This document shows positions 1 through 8,278 of a stretch of 64,000 nucleotides of DNA, piece by piece. Source of the DNA: Terrabacter sp. Root85 (GTDB taxonomy: Bacteria; Actinomycetota; Actinomycetes; Actinomycetales; Dermatophilaceae). The position numbers were made by a program, and so were the translations under genes. Where the stretch lies: assembly GCF_001429185.1 (NCBI RefSeq), contig NZ_LMIW01000001.1, positions 1,205,490 through 1,269,489 on the forward strand. The letters run 5' to 3'. Under the pieces are notes generated by a model. That model was not told where the DNA came from, made no database searches, and saw only the letters and a program-made list of their open reading frames with translations. How positions within the stretch are numbered: the first letter of the stretch is position 1; the number at the start of each line of letters is the position of its first letter.

Positions 1-755
1 GTCAGCGGCAGGTCGAGCTCGGCCGGGCCGGGCACGGAGGAGTTCTCGTCGCTGACGACGCCGTTCTCGAGTGCGGCGGCCGCCGTGATGACCTTGAAGG
101 TCGACCCGGGCGGGTAGACGCCGTTGATGGTGCGGTTGAGGTAGGACTTGTCCTTGTCGTTGGACAGCGTCTGCCAGGCCTTGGAGGCCTTGGTGAGGTC
201 GTGGCTCGAGAGCGGGTTGGGGTCGTAGGACGGGTGGCTCACCATCGCGAGGATGGCCCCGGTCTTCGGGTCGAGGGCCACGACGGCGCCCTTGTTGTCG
301 CCGAGGGCCTTGTCGGCCGCCGCCTGTGCCTTGGGGTCGATCGTCAGCTCGATCGTGGCGCCGGAAGTCTTGCGACCCGTGATGAGGTCGGTGACGCGCC
401 GCACGAAGAGGGTGTCGGCATCGCCCGAGAGCAGGTCGTCGGAGGCGTGCTCGAGACCGTAGGGGGCGCCTACGGCATACGAGTAGAAGCCGGTCATCTG
501 GGCGTACAGCTCGTCCTGGGGGTAGGTGCGCAGGAAGCGGTACTGGTCCTGGACGGGCACCGACTTCGCGACGGCCTGGCCGCCGACGATGATCGACCCG
601 CGCTCGCGGGAGTAGCTGTCGAGCAGGGTGCGCTTGTTGGACGCCATCCCGTTGAGCGTCTTCGCCTGCGTGAACTGCACCATCGTCGCCGCGACGAGGA
701 GGGCGGTGAAGAGCGCGGCGATGACCACGGACAGGCGGCGGATGGGGGTGTTCAC
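1..755 (-). CDS. pbpA: Penicillin-binding protein PbpA (3' part outside window)
   Basis: Class B penicillin-binding protein, a D,D-transpeptidase that cross-links peptidoglycan at the outer face of the membrane. The GTG start at 755 overlaps the rodA stop (GTGA). A short cytoplasmic N-terminus is followed by one membrane anchor (about residues 8-28), the PBP dimerisation region, and a transpeptidase domain whose SxxK active site reads STFK in the segment GSTFKV. About 250 residues are inside the window. The C-terminal SxN and KTG motifs lie beyond the left edge. In actinobacteria pbpA normally follows rodA and precedes pknA/pknB, so kinase genes are expected further left. Confidence is high for the family because both the motif and the context match. 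Confidence 0.95.
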   Translation of the reverse strand, partial: MNTPIRRLSVVIAALFTALLVAATMVQFTQAKTLNGMASNKRTLLDSYSRERGSIIVGGQAVAKSVPVQDQYRFLRTYPQDELYAQMTGFYSYAVGAPYGLEHASDDLLSGDADTLFVRRVTDLITGRKTSGATIELTIDPKAQAAADKALGDNKGAVVALDPKTGAILAMVSHPSYDPNPLSSHDLTKASKAWQTLSNDKDKSYLNRTINGVYPPGSTFKVITAAAALENGVVSDENSSVPGPAELDLPL

Positions 756-2149
756 GTCAGCCTCACCACCTGGGTCACCTCGGCCGGGGCCGGCTCGTCG
801 GCGGCGACACCCACGGGGATCTCGGGCATCGGCCTTCGGGCCTGGTCGGAGATGCGCAGCAGCAGCGCCATGATCACCCAGTTCGCGAGCAGGGACGAGC
901 CACCGAGCGACATGAAGGGCGTCGTGAGGCCGGTCAGCGGGATGACCCGAGTGACGCCGCCGATGACGATGAAGAGCTGGAAGGCGACGGAGAACGACAG
1001 GCCGATGGCGAGCAGCTTGCCGAAGCCGTCACGCACGCCGAGGGCGGTGCGGATGCCGCGCTCGCAGAAGATGAGGTAGAGCACGATGATCGCGACGGAC
1101 CCGAAGAGGCCGAGCTCCTCCCCGAGGCTCGGGAAGATGAAGTCGCTCTCGGCGAAGGACGTCAGGTAGGGCCGACCCGCGCCGAGCCCGGTGCCGGTGA
1201 GACCGCCGGAGGCCATGCCCCACAGGCCGTTGGCCAGCTGGTTGGACCGCTCGAGGTTGTCCGGCGAGAAGGGGTCGAGCCACAGGTCGACGCGCTTCTG
1301 GAAGTGCGTGAAGGCCGACAGGGCGAAGGCGACGGCCGCGGCGAAGAGCAGCAGGCCGATGGCGATCCACGAGACGCGCTCGGTGGCGACGTAGAGCATC
1401 GCGACGAAGAGACCGAAGAAGAGCAGCGCCGAGCCGAGGTCCTTCTGGAAGACGAGGACGAGCAGCGCGAGCACCCACGCGACGAGGATCGGGCCGAGGT
1501 CGCGCCCGCGCGGGAAGGTGAAGCCGAGGACCTTCTTGCCGGCGAGGGAGAGCACGTCACGGGTCTGCACGAGGTAGCCGGCGAAGAAGATCGCGAGGGC
1601 GATCTTGGCGAACTCCCCCGGCTGGAAGTTGAGCGGGCCGATCGAGATCCAGATCTGGGAGCCGTTGATCGTGCGGCCGATGCCGGGGACGAGCGGCAGC
1701 AGGAGCAGCACGAAGCCGACGGCCATCGTCACGTAGGTGTAGCGGCGGAGCAGGCGGTGGTCGCGCAGCACGAAGAGGACGGCCACGGCGAGGGCCACGG
1801 CGAGCGTCGTCCAGATGATCTGGCGATAGGCGTCACCGTCGGTGCCGAGCTTGCCGCGGGCGAGGTCGAGGCGGTGGATCATGACGAGCCCGAGCCCGTT
1901 GAGCACCGTCGTGATCGGCAGGAGCACCGGGTCGGCGTAGGCCGCCTTCCAGCGCAGCACGAGGTGGACGGCAAGCACGAGCGCGGTGAAGCCGCCGGCG
2001 ATCGGGATGATGTTGGCCGGCACCGTGCCGTTGCGGTTGAGGTCGGTCGTGACCCAGGCGAGCAGCACGATGCCGATCGCGAGGATCAGGAGCATCAGCT
2101 CGGCGCCGCGGCGCGTCCGCGGGGTGAGGGGCTCGACGGTCGTCGTCAC
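752..2149 (-). CDS. rodA: FtsW/RodA/SpoVE-family peptidoglycan polymerase
   Basis: SEDS-family lipid II polymerase that works with the neighbouring PbpA to build the cell wall. The protein is 465 residues with about ten to twelve hydrophobic segments from residue about 18 onward. The C-terminal part carries the SEDS signatures ESDFIFPSLGEELG and TGLTTPFMSLGGSS. I chose the GTG at 2149 because it overlaps the pstP stop (GTGA at 2146-2149). The frame stays open upstream to 2326, but that extension is a low-complexity acidic shadow of the pstP tail. Both ends show start-stop overlaps, indicating translational coupling in the fhaA-fhaB-pstP-rodA-pbpA operon. Confidence 0.96.
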   Translation of the reverse strand: MTTTVEPLTPRTRRGAELMLLILAIGIVLLAWVTTDLNRNGTVPANIIPIAGGFTALVLAVHLVLRWKAAYADPVLLPITTVLNGLGLVMIHRLDLARGKLGTDGDAYRQIIWTTLAVALAVAVLFVLRDHRLLRRYTYVTMAVGFVLLLLPLVPGIGRTINGSQIWISIGPLNFQPGEFAKIALAIFFAGYLVQTRDVLSLAGKKVLGFTFPRGRDLGPILVAWVLALLVLVFQKDLGSALLFFGLFVAMLYVATERVSWIAIGLLLFAAAVAFALSAFTHFQKRVDLWLDPFSPDNLERSNQLANGLWGMASGGLTGTGLGAGRPYLTSFAESDFIFPSLGEELGLFGSVAIIVLYLIFCERGIRTALGVRDGFGKLLAIGLSFSVAFQLFIVIGGVTRVIPLTGLTTPFMSLGGSSLLANWVIMALLLRISDQARRPMPEIPVGVAADEPAPAEVTQVVRLT

Positions 2150-3582
2150 GCGAGGCTCCCCAGGGGTGCCACGAGGCGGACGGCGGGCGCGGCCACGGCC
2201 GGCGGCGTCGTGATCGACGGGTTCGGGCGCGACGTCGACGGCCGCGGGATCGGCAGCGTCGTGCTCGGGCTCGGCGTCGTCGGGGGTGTCGTGGGCACCG
2301 GCGTCGGTGTCGGCGACGTGCCGCACGGCGTGCCGGTGGCGGCGAGGCGCTGGCAGCGCTCCGCCTCGCCGCGCAACGCAGCGACCTTGACGAGTGCGTC
2401 GGCGAGGTCGCGCGCGGGGATCGTGTTGCCGACCGAGGCCTGGACGTCGCTCGGCAGGTCGGAGACAAGGACGTCGGACGGCGACTCGACGTGGGAGAGG
2501 CTGATCGGTCCGAGGTCCTGGGAGACGCCGCGGAAGATCGCGACGTGCGCTCCGTCGGTCGCGACGTAGTACTGCTTCTGCGACCAGGCCCAGGCGGCAT
2601 ACCCGCCGCCGACGAGGATCGCAGCGACGACGATGACGCCGATGGTGCGCAGCACGATCTTGGAGCGGCGCGAGCGCGTGTGGTCCTCGGCGAGCTCGAG
2701 CGAGTCGTCGTCGGGCTCGGCGCGGCCCGTGGCCTCGCGCGACAGGGCGGCGGCCTTCTCGGCAGGGCTCGTCGGGATCGCACGGGTGCGGCCCCGCATC
2801 CGCTTGCCGGCGGCGCCGACGACCTGGGGCACGGTGGTGGGCAGGTCGTCACCGTCGGCGTCGACGACCTCGGCGACGATGACCGTGACGTTGTCGCGGG
2901 TGCTGGCCTTGAGGGCGACCTCGATGCACCGGTCGGCGGCCTCGTCGGGCGTGCGCGCCTCACGGAGGATCTCCTCGATGACGTCGGCGCCGACGAAGTC
3001 GGACAGGCCGTCGGAGCAGAGCAGGAAGCGGTCGCCGATCTTGGCCTCGCGCAGCGAGGTGTCGGGCTCGTCGTCGGGCTGGCCGGTCATGACCCGGGTC
3101 ACGACCGAGCGCTGCGGGTGGTGGCCGGCGTCCTCCTTGGAGATGCGGCCCTCGTCGATGAGCTGCTGGACGAAGGAGTGGTCCTTCGTGATCTGCGAGA
3201 ACGTGTCGCCGCGGAGCATGAACGCCCGCGAGTCGCCGATGTGCGCCATGGCGAGCTTGTTGCCGGTGCGCAGCATGACGATGGTCGTGCTGCCCATGCC
3301 GGCGAGGTCGGCGTTCTCCCGCATCGCCTTGGTGAGCTTGGCGTTCGCCGCGTGGAGGGCCTCCTCCAGGAGCGGGATCGCCTGGTCGGCGGTCACGTCC
3401 TCCTCGTCGAGCGGGGCGAGCTCGCCGACGATCATCGAGCTGGCGACGTCGCCTGCGGCGTGGCCGCCCATGCCGTCGGCGAGCACGAGCAGGTTGGGCC
3501 CGGCATACCCCGAGTCCTCGTTGCGGGACTTGGGTCCCAGGCCGAGGTCGGAGCGCGCGGCATAGCGCAGAGCGATGGCCAT
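2146..3582 (-). CDS. pstP: PP2C-family Ser/Thr phosphatase PstP
   Basis: Membrane-anchored metal-dependent protein phosphatase that reverses PknA/PknB-type phosphorylation. Residues 1 to about 240 form the PP2C domain: RSDLGLGPKSRNED near the N-terminus, the metal-binding DGMGGHAAGD at about 36-45, HIGDSRAF, LLCSDGLSD and DNVTVIVAEV. A charged linker follows, then one transmembrane helix (about 310-330) and an extracytoplasmic tail. The last 60 residues or so are Pro/Thr/Ser-rich, so they are probably disordered or glycosylated. Length (478 residues) is near that of mycobacterial PstP. It starts 4 bp after the fhaB stop and its own stop overlaps the rodA start. Confidence 0.96.
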   Translation of the reverse strand: MAIALRYAARSDLGLGPKSRNEDSGYAGPNLLVLADGMGGHAAGDVASSMIVGELAPLDEEDVTADQAIPLLEEALHAANAKLTKAMRENADLAGMGSTTIVMLRTGNKLAMAHIGDSRAFMLRGDTFSQITKDHSFVQQLIDEGRISKEDAGHHPQRSVVTRVMTGQPDDEPDTSLREAKIGDRFLLCSDGLSDFVGADVIEEILREARTPDEAADRCIEVALKASTRDNVTVIVAEVVDADGDDLPTTVPQVVGAAGKRMRGRTRAIPTSPAEKAAALSREATGRAEPDDDSLELAEDHTRSRRSKIVLRTIGVIVVAAILVGGGYAAWAWSQKQYYVATDGAHVAIFRGVSQDLGPISLSHVESPSDVLVSDLPSDVQASVGNTIPARDLADALVKVAALRGEAERCQRLAATGTPCGTSPTPTPVPTTPPTTPSPSTTLPIPRPSTSRPNPSITTPPAVAAPAVRLVAPLGSLA

Positions 3583-3586
3583 CCGG

Positions 3587-4159
3587 TCAGCCTCGCAGTT
3601 CGAGGACGGTCTTGCCGATCCGCAGGGTGGTGCCGATCTCGACGGGTCGCGCCCCGGTCAGCCGGTCACGTCCGATGAAGGTGCCGTTCGTCGAGCCGAG
3701 GTCCTCGACGACCCAGCCGTCGCGGCCCGACGGGTCGGGATGGATGCGGCAGTGGCGGCCCGAGGCGTAGTCGTCGTCGAGGACGAGGGCGCACTCGGGG
3801 TTGCGCCCGATGAGGATGCCGCCGCTGCGCAGGGGCAGCGACGTCCCGGTCAGGGGGCCCTCGGTGACGACGAGCGTCGTCGGGTTGCCCTTGCCGCGGC
3901 GACCCTTGCGAGCGGGCGCCTCGGGGGTGACGGCGGCGGCACCCGCCGCGCCGGCACCGACGGCCGCCGGGGAAGGCGTACGTCTCGGGGCCGCCTTGCG
4001 GTCCTGCTTCGCGGCCTGCTTGAGCGCCTTGCGCTGCCCGCGACGGCTCACCGCCGTGCCGTAGATGTCGGTGCGCAGCACGCCGACGACGCTGAAGATG
4101 AAGATCCACAGCAGCGCGAGCAGACCCAGCCGCAGCAGGGTCAGGGTGAGTTCACTCAT
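3587..4159 (-). CDS. fhaB: FHA-domain membrane protein FhaB (FipA-like)
   Basis: Phosphothreonine-binding adaptor of the cell-wall and division signalling cluster. It has 190 residues. One N-terminal transmembrane helix (about 8-28) is followed by a basic and Ala/Pro-rich linker, then a C-terminal FHA domain (about 100-180). The domain shows GILIGRNPECALVLDD, the SGRHCRI strand and the STNGT loop that read phosphothreonine. Ligands in relatives are proteins phosphorylated by PknA/PknB; the ligand here is not visible. It lies 49 bp after fhaA and 4 bp before pstP. Confidence 0.94.
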   Translation of the reverse strand: MSELTLTLLRLGLLALLWIFIFSVVGVLRTDIYGTAVSRRGQRKALKQAAKQDRKAAPRRTPSPAAVGAGAAGAAAVTPEAPARKGRRGKGNPTTLVVTEGPLTGTSLPLRSGGILIGRNPECALVLDDDYASGRHCRIHPDPSGRDGWVVEDLGSTNGTFIGRDRLTGARPVEIGTTLRIGKTVLELRG

Positions 4160-4208
4160 GCGTCACCAGATGTCATCAGCGGAGGGCCGTCCAAGGGGGT
4201 CATCGCGC

Positions 4209-4994
4209 TCACCGGCGTCCGGCGCGGAAGGTCGCGGACGTGCGGCCGATCGTCAGGCGGTCGCCGTCCTGGAGCCGCTGGCTCGAGACGCGCTCGCCGT
4301 TGACGAAGGTGCCGTTGGTGGAGTTGAGGTCGCGGATCGAGGTCACGAGGTGCGGGCCGTCGGTCGTCACGCGGATCTCGCTGTGGCGGCGGGACACCCC
4401 GGGGTCGTCGATGACGATGTCGGCGGTCTCGTCGCGGCCGAGCGTCGTCAGGCTGCCGAGGAGGGGGTAGCGGTCGCCGCCGATGTCGAGCCACGGACGG
4501 GCGGACGGGTTGGAGCGGGGTGCCGGGCGGTGGACCGGGGCCTCGTCGATGGCCGTGCCGTTGGTGGTCTGCGGCCGCGGTGCGGCCGGGGCCGGCTCGC
4601 GGGCGGCGGACTCGCGCCCGGCCTGCTTGGCGGTGGCCGGGCGCACGCGGAAGACACCGGTCTCGAGCCCCTCGCCCTCGACGAGCGCGACCTCGAGGGG
4701 GCCGCCGGGCTGGTAGCCCTGCGAGTCGGCGTGCTCCTGCGCCGCGGCGACGAGGTCGTCGGACAGGTCGTCCTCATAGTCGCCGAGCCGCTCGTAGTCG
4801 GTCTGGCTCAGCTCGATCGTGTAGAGGTTGGGCACCATGGCCCGGCCGTGGCCGAGCAGCGCCGCCCGGTCGTCCATGGCGCGGCGGATCGCCGAGGCGA
4901 TCTCGACGGGCTGCACCTCGGACTTGAACGCCTTGGCGAAGGCACCGTGGACAGCCTTGGCGAGACCGTGCTCGACACGGTTGATGATTCCCAC
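4209..4994 (-). CDS. fhaA: FHA-domain protein FhaA (DUF3662 plus FHA)
   Basis: Soluble phosphothreonine-reading protein and first gene of the cluster. Residues 1 to about 115 form the DUF3662 domain, starting MGIINRVEHGLAKAVHGAF and including the VQPVEIASAIRRAMDD stretch. About 80 Ala/Pro-rich residues connect it to a C-terminal FHA domain (about 175-255) with TTLGRDETADIVIDD, SRRHSEI and NSTNGTFVNGERV. In mycobacteria FhaA binds the phosphorylated pseudokinase domain of MurJ/MviN and restrains wall synthesis; transfer of that role here is inference. The 222 bp upstream is shared with the divergent ParA-like gene, so both promoters must lie there. Confidence 0.94.
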   Translation of the reverse strand: MGIINRVEHGLAKAVHGAFAKAFKSEVQPVEIASAIRRAMDDRAALLGHGRAMVPNLYTIELSQTDYERLGDYEDDLSDDLVAAAQEHADSQGYQPGGPLEVALVEGEGLETGVFRVRPATAKQAGRESAAREPAPAAPRPQTTNGTAIDEAPVHRPAPRSNPSARPWLDIGGDRYPLLGSLTTLGRDETADIVIDDPGVSRRHSEIRVTTDGPHLVTSIRDLNSTNGTFVNGERVSSQRLQDGDRLTIGRTSATFRAGRR

Positions 4995-5216
4995 GCCGTC
5001 TCCTCCTCCTTGGTGAGCGCTCCTGTCGGGCGCTTCATCGTAACCGGGTCAGCACCCCGAGCCTCCAACCGACAGTCGGCGCGGGGTGCCGCGAAACGTC
5101 CGTTTCGCCCCCGTGAGCCCCGGTCGGCGGGTTTGATGTGCGACGGAAGCATGGGACGATCACCCGGGGTCCCGCGGCGGGTTCCCGCACGTGGTTAGGC
5201 CAGCAAGGAGCGCTCG

Positions 5217-6812
5217 ATGAGCAAGGACGAGACCGGAAACACCGAGAGCCAGGGCATCCCCGGCTTCTCGGCGAACAACTCCATCCCGGGTGGTTTCGCC
5301 CTTCCCATCCCGACGGCGACCGCCGGCGCGGCCCAGCCCGACGAGGCGCCGGCCGACCCGTGGAGCTCGACGTGGGAGGACACCTCCTGGCAGACCGGCG
5401 ACACCGGTGCCATCCCGACCGTCGCCGCCGGCGACGCAGCATCGGCCTCCGACGACTGGACCGCCTCCTATGAGTACGGCGGCGAGAGCGCCGCCGGCGA
5501 CGCCCACGAGCTGAACGGCCACGCCCAGAACGGCTCGACCCAGAGCGCCTCGGACACGTCCGGCGCCTCCGGCGCGACGAACTCGTGGACCGACTGGCAC
5601 CCCTCCGACCCCGGTACCGCCGAGTGGCCGGCCGCGAGCAGCGACGAGCCCGAGGAGACGTACACCGGGTGGACCCCGGCGGGGGCGAGCCTCGCGGACT
5701 ACGCGGCGGGCACCGTGCCCGGTCCCTCGGCCGCGGCGTCCACCGACCACTCCGCGGCGCAGGAGGCGTATGCCGCCCGGCCGGCCGTCGACCCCGACGT
5801 GGCCGCCGCGGCTGCCGAGCTCGGCCACGACGTCGAGTCCCCTGCGGAGCCGTCCTACGACCTGACCCCCGCGGCGCGCACCGGCAACTCCGACCGCCCG
5901 AGCGCCGAGGACCTCATCACGGCCCGGTCGAAGGGTGAGCGCCAGAAGGTCAAGGCCAACTCCGGCCTGCGCAAGGCGTTCGGCCTCGGCCCGAGCGTCA
6001 AGGAGATGCTCGAGCGCGACCGCATCGACCGGATCGCCCGCCCGCTCAACGGCCGCAAGACGATCATGGTCATCAACACCAAGGGCGGCGGCGGCAAGAC
6101 CCTCGTCACGCTGATGCTCGCGAGCTACCTCGGCCGCTACCGCTCGGGCTCGGTGCTCGCGTGGGACAACAACGAGACCGAGGGCACCCTCGGCATGCGC
6201 GCACCGTCGCAGAGCCACCACCGCACGGTCGTCGACCTGCTCGGTGCCCTGCCGACGATCGCCAACGACCCCAACGCCGGCACGTCCGAGCTCGAGCACT
6301 GGGTGCGCGAGCAGCGGGGCCTGAGCTTCGACGTGCTGGCCTCGGCCGACGACGACGAGGCGATGCGCATCATCGGTGAGTCGGAGTTCGAGAACCTCCA
6401 CACGCAGCTCTCGCGCTTCTACCGGATGATCGTCGTCGACACCGGCAACAACCGTCTGTCGCCGAACTGGCTCGCGGCCGCAGCCCGCGCCGACATGCTC
6501 GTCTTCGCGACGTCGCTCAAGGACGACACGTCGGTCGTCGCGGCCAAGAACCTCGACGCGCTCGTCGCGATGGGCCGGGGCGACCTCGTGCGCAACGCCG
6601 TCTGCGTCATCTCGCACACGTCGGCCAAGGGCAACGACGTCGGCGCCGGCGTGCACACCCGCGAGCACTTCGAGCAGTGGGTGCGCGCGGTCGTCGACAT
6701 CCCCTACGACCCGATGCTCGCACCGGGCCTGCACCTCGACCCGCTGAAGATCAGCCCCAAGACGCACCAGTCGTGCATGGAGATGGCTGCCGTCGTCGTC
6801 GACGGCCTCTGA
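5217..6812 (+). CDS. MinD/ParA-like P-loop ATPase with long disordered N-terminus
   Basis: The C-terminal half (about 280-531) is a MinD/ParA-type ATPase with a deviant Walker A motif KGGGGKT at residues 289-295 and a VVDTGNN strand in the Walker B position. The first 270 residues are acidic and rich in Ala, Ser, Thr, Asp and Gly, without predicted fold. The start is well supported by AGGAG six bases upstream. Such ATPases position chromosomes, septa or secretion machinery. Relatives with a disordered N-terminus occur near type VII secretion or cell-pole genes (EspI-like), but no ESX gene is visible, so the cargo is unknown. Divergent transcription from fhaA suggests a link to cell envelope or division; this is inference. 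Confidence 0.85.
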   Translation: MSKDETGNTESQGIPGFSANNSIPGGFALPIPTATAGAAQPDEAPADPWSSTWEDTSWQTGDTGAIPTVAAGDAASASDDWTASYEYGGESAAGDAHELNGHAQNGSTQSASDTSGASGATNSWTDWHPSDPGTAEWPAASSDEPEETYTGWTPAGASLADYAAGTVPGPSAAASTDHSAAQEAYAARPAVDPDVAAAAAELGHDVESPAEPSYDLTPAARTGNSDRPSAEDLITARSKGERQKVKANSGLRKAFGLGPSVKEMLERDRIDRIARPLNGRKTIMVINTKGGGGKTLVTLMLASYLGRYRSGSVLAWDNNETEGTLGMRAPSQSHHRTVVDLLGALPTIANDPNAGTSELEHWVREQRGLSFDVLASADDDEAMRIIGESEFENLHTQLSRFYRMIVVDTGNNRLSPNWLAAAARADMLVFATSLKDDTSVVAAKNLDALVAMGRGDLVRNAVCVISHTSAKGNDVGAGVHTREHFEQWVRAVVDIPYDPMLAPGLHLDPLKISPKTHQSCMEMAAVVVDGL

Positions 6813-6843
6813 CGCTTGTCGCCCGGTCGGGGAGGCTGCTGAC

Positions 6844-7668
6844 GTGGCCCTCATCGCGCTGACCGGAGCCGCCGGGCGCATCGCGACGGCGCTGCGCCCG
6901 CGACTGCGCGCGGCCGGCCACCGGCTCGTCCTCTGCGACGGCCTCGGGGTCGTCGTCCGCGACGTCGACACCGCGACCGAGCGAGCCGTGGAGTGCGACC
7001 TGCGCGACGTCGACGGCCACGCGGCGGCGTTCGCCGGCGCCGACCTCGTCGTGCACCTCGGCGCACACTCCGACGAGCGGTCCTGGGCCGAGATCCTCGC
7101 CGTCAACATCGACGGCACGCACGCCGTGTGCGAGGCGGCGCAGCGGGCGGGGGTGACGAGGATGCTCCTCGCGAGCTCGGTGCACGCGGCCGGCTACGTG
7201 CCGGTGGACTCGCCGGGTGCCGCCGAGGGCATGCCGCTCCCGGCGCCCGACACGTACTACGGCGTCAGCAAGGCGGCGCTCGAGGCGCTCGGTGGGTTGT
7301 ATGCCGGCCGCTTCGCGATGACGGTCGTCAGCGCCCGGATCATGACCTCCGACGACGCGCCGGGCGGCCCGCGCTCGCTCCAGTCGTGGCTTTCCCCCGA
7401 CGACATGGCGCGGCTCGTGCTCGCGACGCTGACGACGTCGGCCGGTGGTCACCACGTCGTGTGGGGCGTCTCGCGCAACACGCGGCGCCGGGTCGACCTG
7501 GCGCCCGGACTCGCGATCGGCTTCGACCCGCAGGACGACGCGGAGGCGTATGCCGCGGGCGTCGAGCAGCGCGACCCGAGCCGTCCGCCCGGGGTGCTCG
7601 GAGGTGGTTTCGCCACGCCCGACTACCGGCTGGGCGAGCCGCACGGCGGCGCCCGGTCCCGCTCCTGA
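6844..7668 (+). CDS. NAD-dependent epimerase/dehydratase family, uronate-dehydrogenase-like
   Basis: Short-chain NAD(P)-binding enzyme of 274 residues with a GTG start. The N-terminal glycine motif is TGAAGRIATAL. The catalytic serine lies in LLASSVHAAG, and the Tyr-Lys pair in YYGVSKAALE. The later segment SLQSWLSPDDMARLV resembles uronate dehydrogenases, which oxidise hexuronates to aldarolactones at C1. An unspecified sugar epimerase is the alternative. It lies 31 bp after the ParA-like gene and may be co-transcribed. A strong hairpin follows at 7690-7747. Confidence 0.8.
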   Translation: MALIALTGAAGRIATALRPRLRAAGHRLVLCDGLGVVVRDVDTATERAVECDLRDVDGHAAAFAGADLVVHLGAHSDERSWAEILAVNIDGTHAVCEAAQRAGVTRMLLASSVHAAGYVPVDSPGAAEGMPLPAPDTYYGVSKAALEALGGLYAGRFAMTVVSARIMTSDDAPGGPRSLQSWLSPDDMARLVLATLTTSAGGHHVVWGVSRNTRRRVDLAPGLAIGFDPQDDAEAYAAGVEQRDPSRPPGVLGGGFATPDYRLGEPHGGARSRS

Positions 7669-7689
7669 GCAGCACGCGCGCTTTGGTGT

Positions 7690-7747
7690 GCGTGATGGTC
7701 CTGCCTCCGGTGGCGTGATCACCCCACCGGACGCAGGACCATCACGC
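7690..7747. terminator. Long hairpin, probable (bidirectional) terminator
   Basis: Two 24-base arms (7690-7713 and 7724-7747) are complementary with a single C-C mismatch and enclose a 10-base loop. The hairpin begins 21 bases after the stop of the dehydrogenase gene and sits before tRNA-Leu. No clear U-tract follows, as is common in high-GC actinobacteria. A terminator is the simplest reading. The near-perfect 24-base arms are longer than most, so a mobile small palindrome is an alternative. Confidence 0.65.
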
Positions 7748-7874
7748 CTTCCATCGGCCGTCGCACGACCGTCCTCGACGGTCTGGAAGGGACGTTCGCG
7801 GAGCAGGTGGCCGGCTGAGCGTGGGCCCGGTTTGGCGATAGCGGGCCTCATACAGCACACTGTCTGCTTGTCAC

Positions 7875-7957
7875 GCGCGAGTGGCGGAATGGCAGACGCG
7901 CTGGCTTCAGGTGCCAGTGTCCGAAAGGGCGTGGGGGTTCAAATCCCCCCTCGCGCA
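7875..7957 (+). tRNA. tRNA-Leu (anticodon CAG)
   Basis: An 83-base cloverleaf. Acceptor arm GCGCGAG (7875-7881) pairs with CTCGCGC (7950-7956), with discriminator A at 7957. The anticodon stem CTGGC/GCCAG encloses the loop TTCAGGT, giving anticodon CAG and reading CUG codons, the major leucine codon in this window. A long variable arm (class II) lies between anticodon and T arms, and the T loop reads GTTCAAAT. CCA is not encoded. In mycobacteria a tRNA-Leu also lies near the fhaA-pknB cluster, matching this neighbourhood. Confidence 0.97.
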
Positions 7958-8029
7958 CGCGTGAAGACGAGGGCCCCGACCTATGTGGTCGGGGCCCTTC
8001 GTGCTGTCTGGGGCCCTCGTCTTCACGCG
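7958..8029. repeat. 20-bp perfect inverted repeat enclosing the tRNA terminator
   Basis: The 20 bases directly after the tRNA (7958-7977) are repeated as a perfect reverse complement at 8010-8029. The left arm overlaps the left arm of the shorter hairpin at 7971-7997, so RNA from this stretch can fold in only one of two ways at a time. This could be a second terminator, an antiterminator pair or an RNA-processing structure. Confidence 0.75.
7971..7997 (+). terminator. Terminator hairpin after tRNA-Leu
   Basis: GGGCCCCGAC at 7971-7980 pairs perfectly with GTCGGGGCCC at 7988-7997 around a 7-base loop, followed by TTCG. It starts 13 bases after the tRNA and is a plausible terminator for it. Its left arm is also part of a larger 20-bp inverted repeat (7958-7977 with 8010-8029), so the two structures are mutually exclusive. 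Confidence 0.7.
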
Positions 8030-8278
8030 TATGGAACAGGCGGATTTGGGAGGAGCCGGAGCGAAGCGGAGGCGACGGTTCCCCCCTCGCGCCGAGATCT
8101 GCCACAACACCAGACGAATTCGGTATCTGACCGCCATATCGAGCGTCTGCCTGTCACCCGGCTCGATCAGCTCCGGTCACGGCCCGACGGAATCCCCGAA
8201 GGCCCGGCGCCCCCAGGAGCGATCGCGGTCCATGGCGCGGCCGTGCGGGGTCGACTCTCCACGTGAAAGGAGCGCCAC

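Noticed and set aside
5160-7118. 652-residue minus-strand frame
   Set aside because: Antisense shadow of the ParA-like ATPase; composition is Arg/Val/Gly-rich with no motif.
7875-8092. tRNA-Leu as attachment site of an integrated element
   Set aside because: Only a 12-bp GC-rich match and no integrase within reach; kept as a low-interest note only.
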